Position numbers and translations under genes: made by a program. A stretch of 64,000 nucleotides of DNA, taken from positions 682,001-746,000 of the forward strand of contig CAVYXF010000003.1 in the NCBI GenBank assembly GCA_963772335.1, written 5' to 3'. The notes under the pieces are model-generated. The model was not told where the DNA came from. It did not search any database and saw only the letters and a program-made list of their open reading frames with translations. Below, one piece after another: positions 1-9,081 of this stretch. Position 1 is the first letter of the stretch. Every line of letters starts with the position of its first letter. Origin of the DNA: CAVYXF01 sp963772335. GTDB lineage: Bacteria; Pseudomonadota; Alphaproteobacteria; Rhizobiales; Rhodomicrobiaceae.

Positions 1-1
1 C

Positions 2-400
2 GAGCTGACCTATGTGCGGGCCGGCAAAGAGGCTACCCTCGACATCACCCTCGGCACGCTTCAAGACCAGGGCAAGCAGCAGCTGTCCCAGAACGAGAAC
101 GGCAAGAAGGGCGAGGAGATGGGCGGCAAGCTCGGCCTCTCCGTCGCGCCAGCCTCCAGCGTTCAGGGCAAGGGCGGCGAAGGCCTGGTGGTGATGAATG
201 TCGATCCGTCCGGCCCGGCCGCCGATACCGGCATCAAGGAGGGCGATGTCATCCTCAAGGTCGGCACGCGCGACATCAACTCGGTGAAGGACTTGCGCCA
301 GGCGCTCGCCGAAGCCAAGACCAACGGCCGCAACAAGGCCCTCACCCTGATCAAGTCGGGCGACGCCGAGCACTACATCGCATTGCCTGCGGCGGCCTAG
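2..400 (+). CDS. DegP/HtrA (Do-family) periplasmic serine protease, C-terminal part
   Basis: This is the last ~132 codons of a Do-family serine protease, cut by the left edge of the window. The visible part holds a C-terminal PDZ domain: a short linker, a glycine-rich GLVVMNVDPSGPAADTGIKEGD stretch (positions ~185-250) typical of the carboxylate-binding loop, and a KDLRQALAEAK helix. The trypsin-like catalytic domain and first PDZ must lie upstream and cannot be checked. Family members degrade or refold misfolded envelope proteins in the periplasm. A strong terminator follows 33 bases after the stop, so this is the end of its transcript. Confidence 0.88.
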   Translation, partial: ELTYVRAGKEATLDITLGTLQDQGKQQLSQNENGKKGEEMGGKLGLSVAPASSVQGKGGEGLVVMNVDPSGPAADTGIKEGDVILKVGTRDINSVKDLRQALAEAKTNGRNKALTLIKSGDAEHYIALPAAA

Positions 401-432
401 CTGATCCCCCCGGCAGTAGCCATCGCAGCGGA

Positions 433-463
433 ACGTGGGCTCCCCTGAGAGCCCACGTTTTTT
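433..463 (+). terminator. Rho-independent terminator after the DegP-like gene
   Basis: A perfect 10-bp stem (433-442 with 449-458, arm ACGTGGGCTC) has a 6-base loop and is followed by a run of six T. It lies 33 bases downstream of the protease stop codon. Confidence 0.9.
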
Positions 464-512
464 GTGCGCGCTCTCAGGCTGCCGGCGGTTCGCGCGGCGC
501 CTGCGCTTCTGC

Positions 513-609
513 CGTCATTGCGAGGGCTGCGAAGCAGACCGAAGCAATCCAGGGCCGCCTGCTCGGAGACCGCTGCCCTGGATTGCTTCGCCTTCGGCTC
601 GCAATGACG
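513..609. repeat. Palindromic intergenic repeat (TCATTGCGAG family)
   Basis: The ends CGTCATTGCGAG and CTCGCAATGACG are inverted. Inside them, GAAGCAATCCAGG and CCTGGATTGCTTC are also inverted, so the 97-bp unit can fold into a long hairpin. A diverged relative with the same outer and inner boxes lies at 42157-42257. Units of this kind are common non-coding intergenic repeats in alphaproteobacteria. No coding role is suggested. Confidence 0.7.
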
Positions 610-644
610 AACTTCCACGAATGTCAAAGAGCAAACCAAAATCC

Positions 645-1140
645 CCTCGCCGGGCCGCGCCCGCGAGGCTTTCCGTCAGTTCTCTCCCTCAAACTTTTTG
701 TTGGTCGCTCACCGTAAAGGTTCGCTCCGTAATCGAGGGACTGCGCGGGCGGCCGCTAGGGCCGGTCGCTATGTATGTTTGTGGGTGGCCCTCATGGCCG
801 CCCGCGCGCGGTGATATTTTGGCCTCCGTCTGCTCCCGCCTTACCATTCTTCGCGTCCCGGACGACACTGTCTCGGCACACGCGAGTGTCCTGGGTATCG
901 CAACCCAGGAGGGAAGCACACCGGGCCCCTGAATCCGGGTTCGTTACACCCACCGCGAGGCTGACCTCCGTTTCCGGCCAATTTTTCGGGCCTCTAATTC
1001 CGGTCAGCCATGCCCTCGCGTCCTCAGGCACCGCTTCCTTCCCCGACGGTGAGACGGTCTCGAGTGCCCGTGCGTCCCTCAGGGGAAGGAACGGGCCGAG
1101 TGTATGCGCGGGGAAGGGGACCGGGGACAAGTTTGGTGGG
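645..1140. repeat. Structured ~0.5-kb non-coding repeat, copy 1
   Basis: This ~495-bp element recurs at 22157-22605 with the same order of blocks but different loop lengths. It has several strong inverted repeats: CTCGC/GCGAG near 646-668; a perfect 12-bp pair GCGCGGGCGGCC/GGCCGCCCGCGC around 745-810; CCTGGGT/ACCCAGG near 890-910; a long stem pairing CTGAATCCGG with CCGG-TCAG around 930-1010; and CCTTCCCC/GGGGAAGG near 1037-1090. Open frames inside are short, overlap on both strands and do not resemble known proteins. The better-conserved stems and variable loops suggest a structured RNA or a mobile non-coding element. Strand is not determined. Confidence 0.6.
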
Positions 1141-1168
1141 GAAAAAAGCGGACATGGTCAATGAGCGC

Positions 1169-3649
1169 TTAAGAAAATGACGCTTTCCGCGCCTTCAGCA
1201 GTTCTTCCGCCTTCGCCAGATTTCTCGTCGTCATTTCGGTCTGGTAAACGTCGCTCGAGGTCTCCAATACGGCGAGCGCCGCGCGATAGGCCTCCACCGC
1301 CTCCTCGAGCCGCGCCGTGCCGCTCTCGCGCTCCCCGAGCGTCTGAAGCGCGGCGCCGAGATTGTTCTGCGTCGTCGCCCAGTGCAGCGGCACGCGCTCG
1401 CGCGTCCGCTCCTGGAGCGCCGCGCGATAGGCGGCGACCGCCTCCTCCAGCCGCGCCGTGCCGCTCTCGCGCTCCCCGAGGCTCGCAAGCGCGTTGCCGA
1501 GATTGTTCTGCGTCCTCGCCCATTGGAGCGGCACGCGCTCGCGCGTCCACTCCTGGAGCGCCGCGCGATAGGCGGCGACCGCCTCCTCCAGCCGCGCCGT
1601 GCCGCTCTCGCGCTCCCCGAGGCTCGCAAGCGCGGTGCCGAGATTGTTCTGCGTCGTCGCCCATTGGAGCGGCACGCGCTCGCGCGTCCACTCCTGGAGC
1701 GCCGCGCGATAGGCGGCGACCGCCTCCTCCAGCCGCGCCGTGCCGCTCTCGCGCTCGCCAAGCGTCGCGAAGCGCGTTGCCGAGATTGTTCTGCGTCCCC
1801 GCCCATTCGAGCGGCACGCGCTCGCGCGTCCACTCCTCCAGCGCCGCGCGAAAAGCGGCGACCGCCTCCTCCAGCCGCGCCGTGCCGCTCTCGCGCTCGC
1901 CGAGCGTCCGAAGCGCGGTGCCGAGATTGTTCTGCGTCGTCGCCCAGTCGAGCGGCACGCGCTCGCGCGTCCATCTCCTGCAGCGCCGCGCGATAGGCGG
2001 CGACCGCCTCCTCCAGCCGCGCCGTGCCGCTCTCGCGCGCCCCGAGCGCCGAAAGCGCGGTGCCGAGATTGTTCTGCGTCGTCGCCCAGTGGAGCGGCAC
2101 GCGCTCGCGCGTCATCTCCTCCAGCGCCGCGCGATAGGCCGTCGACCGCCTCCTCCAGCCGCGCCGTGCCGCTCTCGCGCTCCCCGAGCGCTCGAAAGCG
2201 CGTTGCCGAGATTGTTCTGCGTCGTCGCCCATTCGAGCGGCACGCGCTCGCGCGTCCGCTCCTGGAGCGCCGCGCGACAGGCGGCGATGGCAAGCAGCAG
2301 TGCTGCGTTTTCGCCCTTCTGGTCGCCGCGCTCGTGATATCCGCCTGCTCGCTCAAACAGATATGCGCCGATCTGTTCCCAGCCGGATCGCCCTTCGATT
2401 TCGGCCATCCGCCGCAGCTTTTCGACGGCGGCGTCGGCGTCGAGCACCAGCTCGTCATAACGAACCGCCTCCTCCAGAAGCCGAAGACGGCGGCGTCTGC
2501 GCTCGTCCTGGCGCTCCAACTCCACCCGTTCCTCGCGCGCGAATTCATCCATCAGCGGCGCCGACGGGTCGGCGACGGCCGGCCTTGAACCGGCGATCAG
2601 CCTCCAGCCTTGCGGCCTCGAAGGCGTCGTCCTCGTTGGTGCGCCGGCCAAGCTCCTCGACCGCAGCGGTGATCCAATTGTCGAGCCAGGAGACGAGATC
2701 GTCGCGCTCGATGTCCTCGCCGCTGAGCCGCTCCACGATCCGGCGGACCGCCGCCTCGGAGATGCCCTGCTCGGCGGCGCGCGCGAACGCGCCACCAGCG
2801 CGCGCGATTGCCAGGAGTTCGTCGAGCTTTTCGCTTTGCGACGGCTCACGCGGCTGCAGCACCTCGTCTCCCAGGAAGGCGACGATGCCTTCATAGACCG
2901 GATCGTCCCGGCCCACCGGCTTGCAAATCTGGAAATGGTCGCGATTGACGCCGACCATCCGCGCGCCGGGAAGACCTGGGATCAGGCGCTATAATAGGCG
3001 GCTTCACGATAGCTCCGCCAGCAAGGCTGTTCTCGTAATAGACGCAGTGCCGAATATTGGCTTCTTTATTGGCGATGCGGTCGCGGTAGGAACGGGCAAG
3101 ATCCAGGAGCGCGGCACTGCTCATCTTTGAGGCCGCGGAGCGATTCTGAGACGAACCAGCGCACCGGTTCCGGCGAAATTGGCGACGATCGAGCCGCCAT
3201 GTGGCGTGGCAAGAAACACCACCCCAGCAATCCGATCCGAGAAACTTGCCTTATCTAGCGGGCTTGTCCGCCGATCGCAGATGAGCCGTCAGCACCAGTT
3301 TCTTAATGATCAATCCGCCGAGGCTGTGACACACAAAGGCAATCGGCGTCTCGGGGTGTTTCCGAAGCTCGCGCGAGCCATCAGCTTATCGAGCACCGCC
3401 GTCGCGGCCACCTCGATCGGGCCAGCCGGTGTTCCAGACCGCCTTGTCCGCCGGATAGCCGAGCGTGTAGACGGCGGCACCGCCAATATCCTTGGCGATC
3501 CAACGCGGCCAGAAATAGCCGCCCTCCTCGCCGCCCTCATGGCACCAGGTCGTGACCGGATCGCCGCCGAGGCCATGGACGAAGATCACGTTAAGGCGGG
3601 GCTCACCCCTAGGCTTGGCAATACATCGAAGCGAAATATCGGGCATCAA
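1169..3649 (-). pseudogene. Alpha/beta-hydrolase (SERAC1-like lipase fold) fused to TPR repeats, broken by about ten frame changes
   Basis: Read on the minus strand across changing frames, this is one long protein. It starts MMPDISLRCIAKP and runs into a lipase-type N-terminus (VIFVHGLGGDP), a nucleophile elbow FVCHSLGGLIIKK (~3350-3310) and VVFLATPHGGS (~3215-3180). A charged middle region follows, then about seven TPR-like units with the signature RVPLxWATTQNNLGTAL. The frame changes near 3420, 3365, 3255, 3140, 2985, 2580, 2185, 2140, 2000, 1900 and 1780; the exact bases are uncertain. No nonsense codon is needed to explain the breaks. Related bacterial proteins join an esterase-like fold to TPR or NB-ARC modules; their functions are mostly unknown. 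The gene is either inactivated or the consensus is poor here. Confidence 0.72.
1275..2275 (-). repeat. Tandem 141/142-bp TPR-coding repeat units
   Basis: Seven near-identical units carry the landmark CGCTCTCGCG at 1321, 1462, 1603, 1744, 1886, 2028 and 2170. The first three intervals are exactly 141 bp (47 codons), and the next three are 142 bp. Each 142-bp interval adds one base, which produces the frame changes in the encoded TPR array. The units are close enough in sequence for slippage, recombination or misassembly. Confidence 0.85.
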
Positions 3650-3948
3650 TATGTAACGAGAAAAATGGGCTTCAGCCGGAAATGGTCTTGCGCCGTTCCG
3701 TTACGCCTGCGGTTAAGAGCTATAGCAAACTTTCAAGCAACCGCCAGCGTCATGCAACGAGGCTCACACCAGCCCCTGGAAATACCCTCCTCACTTCGCG
3801 TTTTACGAGAGCGGTTCCTTAGCTTCAGTGGTCGGCTCGCATCAGTGTTCCCGGCCACTTGATGCTGGTTCCAAATTACCAACGGCGAGCTTTCAGAACC
3901 TCCAGATGGCACTGACGTGAAATCGACGTCCACTTTATCGGCAGCAAT
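3650..3948. other. Intergenic region between the broken hydrolase gene and the GH5 gene
   Basis: About 300 bases separate two divergent starts, so promoters for both should lie here. I see no coding sequence, strong hairpin or recognisable operator. Confidence 0.4.
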
Positions 3949-4956
3949 ATGACCCGGTTCACCTTCTACGTCCTGACCCTCGCCGCGATTTTCGTCGGAG
4001 CGAGCCTTTTTCACTCGGCTGCGGCGCCAACTGCGCAGGAGCAGGTCAAACGCCTCGGGCGCGGGATGAACGTCCTGTGCTATGATCCGATCTGGCAGGA
4101 CCCGGCCAAAGCTCGCTTCAAGCCTGAGTACTTCAATCGAATTCGTGACGGCGGTTTCCAGCACATCCGCCTGAACCTGCAGGCTTTCAGCCATATGGAT
4201 GAGGACAATAAGCTCGATCCGCGCTGGCTCTCGACGCTCGACACAGTGGTGCAACAGGCGCTAGGCGCCGGCCTGATGATCATCCTTGACGAGCACGATC
4301 ATCAGCTCTGCGGTGAGGACCTGGCCGCCTGCCGGGCGAAGCTGCTGGCATTTTGGGAGCAGGTGGCACCGCATTTCGGGAAGGCGCCTCACGCGGTGCT
4401 CTTCGAACTCCTGAACGAGCCCAACGGCCAGCTAACGGCGGATGCCTGGAACGCCCTGCTCGCCGAGGTGCTGGCGGTGATCCGCCGCAGCAATCCGCAT
4501 CGTACCGTGGTGATCGGCCCCGCCAATTACAATCATTTCCGCGCGCTGGACCAACTTGAGGTGCCGGCGGCGGATCGTAACGTCATCATCACTGTTCACT
4601 ATTACGAGCCCTTCGACTTCACGCATCAGGGCGCAGGCTGGACCACGCCGAGCCGGGAGACCGATATTGGCTACAGCTGGGGTGCCCTGCCGGAGAGGGC
4701 ACAGGTGATGCAGGACTTCGACAGCATCGCCGCCTGGAGCCAGTCGCACCAGCGGCCGATACTGGTCGGGGAGTTTGGCGCCTACGAGAAGGGTGACATG
4801 GCATCCCGCGCCGCCTGGACCGGGGCGGTAGCCCGAGCCGCGGAGGCGCGGGGGTTCGCCTGGAGCTACTGGCAGTTTGAAACCAGCTTTGAGGCTTACG
4901 ACATGCAGCGCGACGACTGGATCGCGCCAATCCGCGACGCGCTCGTGCCGCGTTGA
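3949..4956 (+). CDS. Secreted glycoside hydrolase family 5 (endoglucanase-like)
   Basis: This 335-residue protein has an N-terminal Sec signal peptide (hydrophobic residues ~5-22, likely cleavage after HSAAA). The body is a GH5 TIM barrel. FQHIRLNLQAF matches strand 2-3; LLNEPNGQL carries the acid/base Glu (~E157) in the conserved NEP; ITVHYYEPFDF follows; and ILVGEFGAYEKGD carries the nucleophile Glu (~E275). The family hydrolyses beta-1,4 or beta-1,3 glucans and related polymers by a retaining mechanism, and the exact substrate cannot be told from sequence. It looks complete and stands alone. The next gene starts 171 bases downstream. Confidence 0.9.
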   Translation: MTRFTFYVLTLAAIFVGASLFHSAAAPTAQEQVKRLGRGMNVLCYDPIWQDPAKARFKPEYFNRIRDGGFQHIRLNLQAFSHMDEDNKLDPRWLSTLDTVVQQALGAGLMIILDEHDHQLCGEDLAACRAKLLAFWEQVAPHFGKAPHAVLFELLNEPNGQLTADAWNALLAEVLAVIRRSNPHRTVVIGPANYNHFRALDQLEVPAADRNVIITVHYYEPFDFTHQGAGWTTPSRETDIGYSWGALPERAQVMQDFDSIAAWSQSHQRPILVGEFGAYEKGDMASRAAWTGAVARAAEARGFAWSYWQFETSFEAYDMQRDDWIAPIRDALVPR

Positions 4957-5127
4957 AGGCCGTGGGATAGGAACTGGGCCACTCTCATAACGGGCGTTGG
5001 CGCCGCCGTGCGCGGACTTTGACGCCGCCAATCCCACGCGCTGGCCCGGTGCGCCGCGGTGCCGAGGCGGCAGCCCTCTCCGCAACCTCTTGCTTTTGCG
5101 CGCGTTATCGCCATTTCTGGCTGCACC

Positions 5128-6711
5128 ATGCGCGCCTTTGCAGAACTTCTCGACCGGCTGTATTTCACCCATAGCAATCTGGCTAAGGCAGCGCTCCTGC
5201 ACGACTACTTCGCGCACACGCCCGATCCCGACCGCGGCTGGGCGGTGGCGGCGATTGCGGGGGAGCTGCGCTTCGATCTGTTCAAGCGCGCCTTGGTGCG
5301 CGATCTTGTGGCCGAGCGCGTCGATCCGAACCTCCTCGCCATGTCCTATGACTATGTTGGCGAGATGTCGGAGACCATCGCGCACCTCTGGCCAGCGCCG
5401 CCGGATGCGTCCGCGCGCGCCGAGCTGCCGCCCTTGCATGAGGTGATCGCCGAGTTCCGCGAGCGCACCAAGCCGCAGATCCGCGAATACCTCGCCGCGC
5501 TGCTCGACATCGCCGCGCCCGCCGAGCGCTGGGCGCTTCTCAAGCTCGGCACCCAGACGCTGCGCATCGGCGTCTCCGCAAGGTTCCTCAAACGCATTCT
5601 CGCCGATTACGGCAAGGTCGATGTCGGCGCGGTGGAGGAGGTCTGGCATGGCCTCACGCCGCCTTATGAGGACCTGTTCGCCTGGCTGGAAAAGCGCGGG
5701 CCGAAACCCGACACCGCCGACAGGATCGTGTTCCACCCGGTGATGCTCTCCAATGCGCTCGACGATGCCGATGTCGGCCTGATCACGCCGGACGAATTCC
5801 AGGCCGAGTGGAAATATGATGGCATCCGGGTGCAGATCGTCAGCCTGCCAGCGGGCAAGGCGCTGTTCTCGCGCACCGGGGACGATGTCAGCGGTGCGTT
5901 CCCCGATCTCCTCGCCCGCGTCGATTTTCACGGCGTGCTCGACGGCGAGCTGGTGGTGCGCAAGAACGGCGAGATCGGCTCGTTCAACGACCTGCAGCAG
6001 CGTCTGAATCGCAAAACCCCCGGCTCGAAGCTGGTGGCGGAGACGCCCGGCCATCTCATCCTCTATGACGTGCTGCGTCTGGAGGAGGACGATCTGCGTG
6101 CCCTGCCGCTCACCGAGCGCCGTCAGCGGCTCGAGGAATGGTATCGCTCTCTCGAGCCCGATTATATGGAGCTGTCGCAGCTCCTCGCCTTCGATGGCCC
6201 GGAAGACCTCATCCGCCTGCGTGCCGACGCGCCCGAACTCGGCGGCGCCTTCATCGAAGGGCTGATGCTGAAACGCAAATCCAGTGCCTATGTCGCCGGG
6301 CGCCCGCAGGGACAGTGGTACAAATGGAAGCGCGACCCGCATCTGGTGGATGCGGTGGTGATGTATGCCCAGCGCGGCTCCGGCAAGCGCTCCTCCTTCT
6401 ATTCCGATTATACCTTCGGCCTCTGGCAGGACGGCGAACTGCTCCCCGTTGGCAAGGCGTATTTCGGCTTCACCGACGAGGAGCTGCGCCAGCTCGACCG
6501 CTGGGTGCGTAACAATACGGTCAATCGTTTCGGCCCGGTGCGCGAGGTCGAGAAATCGCTGGTGTTCGAGGTGGCGTTCGACAGCGTGCACGCCTCGACA
6601 CGTCACAAATCCGGCGTCGCCATGCGCTTCCCGCGCATCAACCGCATCCGCTGGGACAAACCCGCTAGCGAAGCCGACCAGCTCGACACCCTGGAGAAGC
6701 TGATTCGCTGA
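5128..6711 (+). CDS. ATP-dependent DNA ligase (cisplatin damage response type)
   Basis: This 527-residue ligase has an N-terminal helical DNA-binding domain (MRAFAELLDRLYFTHSNLAK onward) and a nucleotidyltransferase core. Motif I is EWKYDGIR, and its lysine (~K229) would carry AMP. Motif III-like LDGELVV, motif IV EGLMLKR and motif V WYKWKRDP follow in order, then a C-terminal OB fold. The start at 5128 matches the usual MxxFAxLLDRL opening; a longer frame from 5059 has no family support. Related genes usually sit beside a ligase-associated exonuclease and a DEXH helicase, but neither is in this neighbourhood. The role is inferred to be repair ligation, with NAD-dependent LigA handling replication elsewhere. 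Confidence 0.9.
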   Translation: MRAFAELLDRLYFTHSNLAKAALLHDYFAHTPDPDRGWAVAAIAGELRFDLFKRALVRDLVAERVDPNLLAMSYDYVGEMSETIAHLWPAPPDASARAELPPLHEVIAEFRERTKPQIREYLAALLDIAAPAERWALLKLGTQTLRIGVSARFLKRILADYGKVDVGAVEEVWHGLTPPYEDLFAWLEKRGPKPDTADRIVFHPVMLSNALDDADVGLITPDEFQAEWKYDGIRVQIVSLPAGKALFSRTGDDVSGAFPDLLARVDFHGVLDGELVVRKNGEIGSFNDLQQRLNRKTPGSKLVAETPGHLILYDVLRLEEDDLRALPLTERRQRLEEWYRSLEPDYMELSQLLAFDGPEDLIRLRADAPELGGAFIEGLMLKRKSSAYVAGRPQGQWYKWKRDPHLVDAVVMYAQRGSGKRSSFYSDYTFGLWQDGELLPVGKAYFGFTDEELRQLDRWVRNNTVNRFGPVREVEKSLVFEVAFDSVHASTRHKSGVAMRFPRINRIRWDKPASEADQLDTLEKLIR

Positions 6712-6819
6712 CGGGACTTCGACAAAAAAAGCCCCCTCACCCGGCCGCCTGACGGGACTGTCATCGCCACCCGAAAACGCCTAATCTTGGCCCGAGGAAA
6801 CGCTAGGAAAGGCAGCCAC

Positions 6820-7446
6820 ATGCTGAAAATCTACGGCCGCGCGAACTCCATCAATGTCCGCAAGGTGCTGTGGACCTGCGAGGAGATCGGCATTCCCTTT
6901 GAGCGCGAGGATTGGGGGCGCGGCTTCCGGCCGCTGAGTGATCCGCAGTTCCTGGCGATCAACCCGTTCGGCCTCGTGCCGGCAATCGACGACGACGGCT
7001 ATATTCTGAGCGAGTCGCACGCCATCGCCCGCTACCTCGCCGCTAAGCATGGCCGCGATGACCTGCTGCCGACAGACCTGAAGCAACGCGGCACGGTCGA
7101 GAGCTGGATGGAATGGCAGGGGTCCGAGGTTGCCAGCGCGTCCCGCGCCGTCGTTGTCGCCAACATCTTCAAAATCGACCTGCCCGGCGGACAAGCGGTG
7201 ATCGATGCCTCGCTCGCCGAATGGCCCAAGAAAATGGCTGTCATCGAGAACCAGCTTGCCAAGACCGGCGCCTTCATTACAGGGGCCGACTTCACCCTCG
7301 CCGATATCTGCATCGGCCTCACCGTGAACCGCTGGCTCATGGTGCCGACCGGCAGCAAGCCCGAATTCCCGGCGATCGCCGCCTATTATGACCGGCTCAG
7401 CGAACGACCCGGCTATCAAAAGCATGGGCGGAACGGCATGCCGTGA
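6820..7446 (+). CDS. Glutathione S-transferase family protein
   Basis: This 208-residue cytosolic GST has an N-terminal thioredoxin-like domain (MLKIYGRANSINVRKVLW, then NPFGLVPAIDDDGYILSESHAIARYLA with the cis-Pro and the glutathione gamma-Glu site SES). An all-helical C-terminal domain contains FTLADICIG. The start at 6820 is preceded by AGGAAAGG at good spacing. A Ser or Asn near residue 9-11 would be the activating residue, as in theta/beta-like classes. The substrate is unknown. The next gene begins 40 bases later in the same direction and may be co-transcribed. Confidence 0.9.
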   Translation: MLKIYGRANSINVRKVLWTCEEIGIPFEREDWGRGFRPLSDPQFLAINPFGLVPAIDDDGYILSESHAIARYLAAKHGRDDLLPTDLKQRGTVESWMEWQGSEVASASRAVVVANIFKIDLPGGQAVIDASLAEWPKKMAVIENQLAKTGAFITGADFTLADICIGLTVNRWLMVPTGSKPEFPAIAAYYDRLSERPGYQKHGRNGMP

Positions 7447-7485
7447 CGGGTGTTAGGCGGTCTTTACCGCTGCTGAGGAGAGCAC

Positions 7486-7833
7486 ATGGGCGGATCACGA
7501 GACGGCAGCCCGGCGATCGCGCGCATCTGGCGCGGCCGCACGACACGGGAGAAGGCCGACATTTATGCGGATTATCTCTATGAGGAGGGCATCAGGCCGC
7601 TCGAGAAGAAAGCCATGGGCGTGCAGCTCTTGCGCGAGGATCGAGAGACCGAGACCGAGTTCATCACCATTTCCTATTGGGAGAGCGTCGAGGCGATGTC
7701 CAGCTTCACTGGCGGTGATCCGAACCAGATCCATCATCTCGATCGCGATGAAGAGTTTCTGATCGAGCTGCCCAAGAGCGTGCAAGTGCTGCAAGTCACC
7801 GCCAGTAGCGGCAATTGCGGCGGCGAGGCTTAG
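7486..7833 (+). CDS. Antibiotic-biosynthesis-monooxygenase-like (ABM fold) small protein
   Basis: This 115-residue soluble protein opens IARIWRGRTTREKADIYADYL and continues with GVQLLRE, ITISYWESVEAMSSFTG and VLQV. This is the order of strands and helices of dimeric alpha+beta barrel ABM proteins, with the usual W-E-S before the second helix. It has no signal peptide. The fold is used by small monooxygenases and by many uncharacterised stress proteins. It follows the GST gene by 40 bases and precedes the phosphoesterase gene by 43. No specific function can be assigned. Confidence 0.75.
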   Translation: MGGSRDGSPAIARIWRGRTTREKADIYADYLYEEGIRPLEKKAMGVQLLREDRETETEFITISYWESVEAMSSFTGGDPNQIHHLDRDEEFLIELPKSVQVLQVTASSGNCGGEA

Positions 7834-7876
7834 CCGCCTTGCCAAGGTTAGCGATGCTGCGAGCGTCGCCCGCGCC

Positions 7877-8950
7877 ATGACCAGCGCGCCGATCACTCGC
7901 CGCGGCTTCATCGGCAGCACGCTCGCCGCCGGGACGGCGGCGGGTGCGGCGATGGCCGGTTGCTTGCCGTACATCGCCAGCCCCGGCATGGCGAACGCCC
8001 AGCCGGGCAATCCTCCCAACACCCTGCGTTTCGCCTGGATTTCTGACACGCATCTGGACCTCAAGCCGGCGAATTCGCGCTTTATCGAGAGAGCCCTACG
8101 CGCCGCGCGAGAAGTGCGGGCCATGGACCCGCCGGCTGACTTCTTGATCTTCGGCGGCGACCTCGCGCAGTTCGGCGATCCTGCTGCGCTGGAGCTGGGA
8201 GCTCAGATCCTCGGCCAAATCGGCATCAAGACCTACTTCATCCCTGGCGAGCTCGACTGGTACCGCGACATGGGGACGACCTGGACCGAGATGTTCGGGC
8301 AAACCCCCTGGACCTTCGATCATAAGGCCGTTCGCTTTATTGGTCTCGACACCGTCTCCCGGGCGGCCGATTTCTGGACGCTGCGCAAGATGAGCGCAAA
8401 ACAGCGCATCATGCATATCGCCAGCCTCGATGGCGGCTTAGGGGGCGGGTGGGCAAGCGTCGGCATCGAGCAGCTCGATTATATCACCAATGCGCTCTCC
8501 GACTGGCCGAAGGATCAGCCCATCGTCATCTTCAGCCACAACCCGCTCTATGACTATTACGCGGGCTGGAACTTCTGGGTACGCGATTGGCAGCTGGTGC
8601 AGGAGGCGCTGCGGCCCTACTCCAATGTCACCAACCTGCATGGCCATTGCCATCAGCTGGTTGTTCACGCAATCGATGGTATGCGGTTCCTCGGCATGCC
8701 GGCGACCTCCTGGCCGTGGCCTTACGCGCCGGAAAGCGTGCCGGCGTTGACGCGGCCGATCGCTCGCACGGGGCCGGACGACCCGTTCGCGGGCGTCGGC
8801 TGGGGCAACCTCACCTTCGATCGAGCCAAGCTGGAGCTCGGCTCCGAAATAACGATGTGGCGCCGGGATAGCCTGGCCGCCAATCCCGAGAGCAGCACCG
8901 CCGCAAACAATTCAACTCAGATCGTGTGGCCGCGTCACACAGCCGGGTGA
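7877..8950 (+). CDS. Tat-exported calcineurin-like metallophosphoesterase
   Basis: This 357-residue protein has a twin-arginine signal (ITRRGFIGSTLAAG, then an Ala/Gly-rich hydrophobic core and AxA-type cleavage near residue 40). The metallophosphoesterase motifs appear in order: ISDTHLD (metal Asp/His), FGGDLAQFGD, GELDW in place of the common GNHD, FSHNPLYDY and LHGHCHQL. The Asn-to-Glu change in the third motif is notable, because that Asn normally binds a metal. The Tat signal suggests it folds, perhaps with metals, in the cytoplasm before export. The substrate could be a phosphodiester or phosphomonoester and is not predictable. Confidence 0.85.
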   Translation: MTSAPITRRGFIGSTLAAGTAAGAAMAGCLPYIASPGMANAQPGNPPNTLRFAWISDTHLDLKPANSRFIERALRAAREVRAMDPPADFLIFGGDLAQFGDPAALELGAQILGQIGIKTYFIPGELDWYRDMGTTWTEMFGQTPWTFDHKAVRFIGLDTVSRAADFWTLRKMSAKQRIMHIASLDGGLGGGWASVGIEQLDYITNALSDWPKDQPIVIFSHNPLYDYYAGWNFWVRDWQLVQEALRPYSNVTNLHGHCHQLVVHAIDGMRFLGMPATSWPWPYAPESVPALTRPIARTGPDDPFAGVGWGNLTFDRAKLELGSEITMWRRDSLAANPESSTAANNSTQIVWPRHTAG

Positions 8951-9081
8951 TGCGAGCTATTGCTTTCGCCGCCATTCTCCCCGAGAATCGGTGCCTAGCC
9001 GCATATCTGCTTGAGCTTGGGGCTAATACCAACAGGGGCGGGGTGGCTTATAGCTCACGTGTCCCGACAGGAACGAACGCG

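Noticed and set aside
930..970. tRNA-like T-arm sequence (GGGTTCG...CCC)
   Set aside because: No matching acceptor, D-arm or anticodon stem around it; it is part of the structured repeat.
435..1160. Overlapping small frames on both strands upstream of the TPR gene
   Set aside because: They fall in the structured repeat and are not conserved between the two copies as frames.
4432..6606. Open frame of 724 codons on the minus strand over the GH5 and DNA ligase genes
   Set aside because: It has no recognisable domain, spans two well-supported genes on the other strand and follows their codon pattern; a GC-rich shadow.
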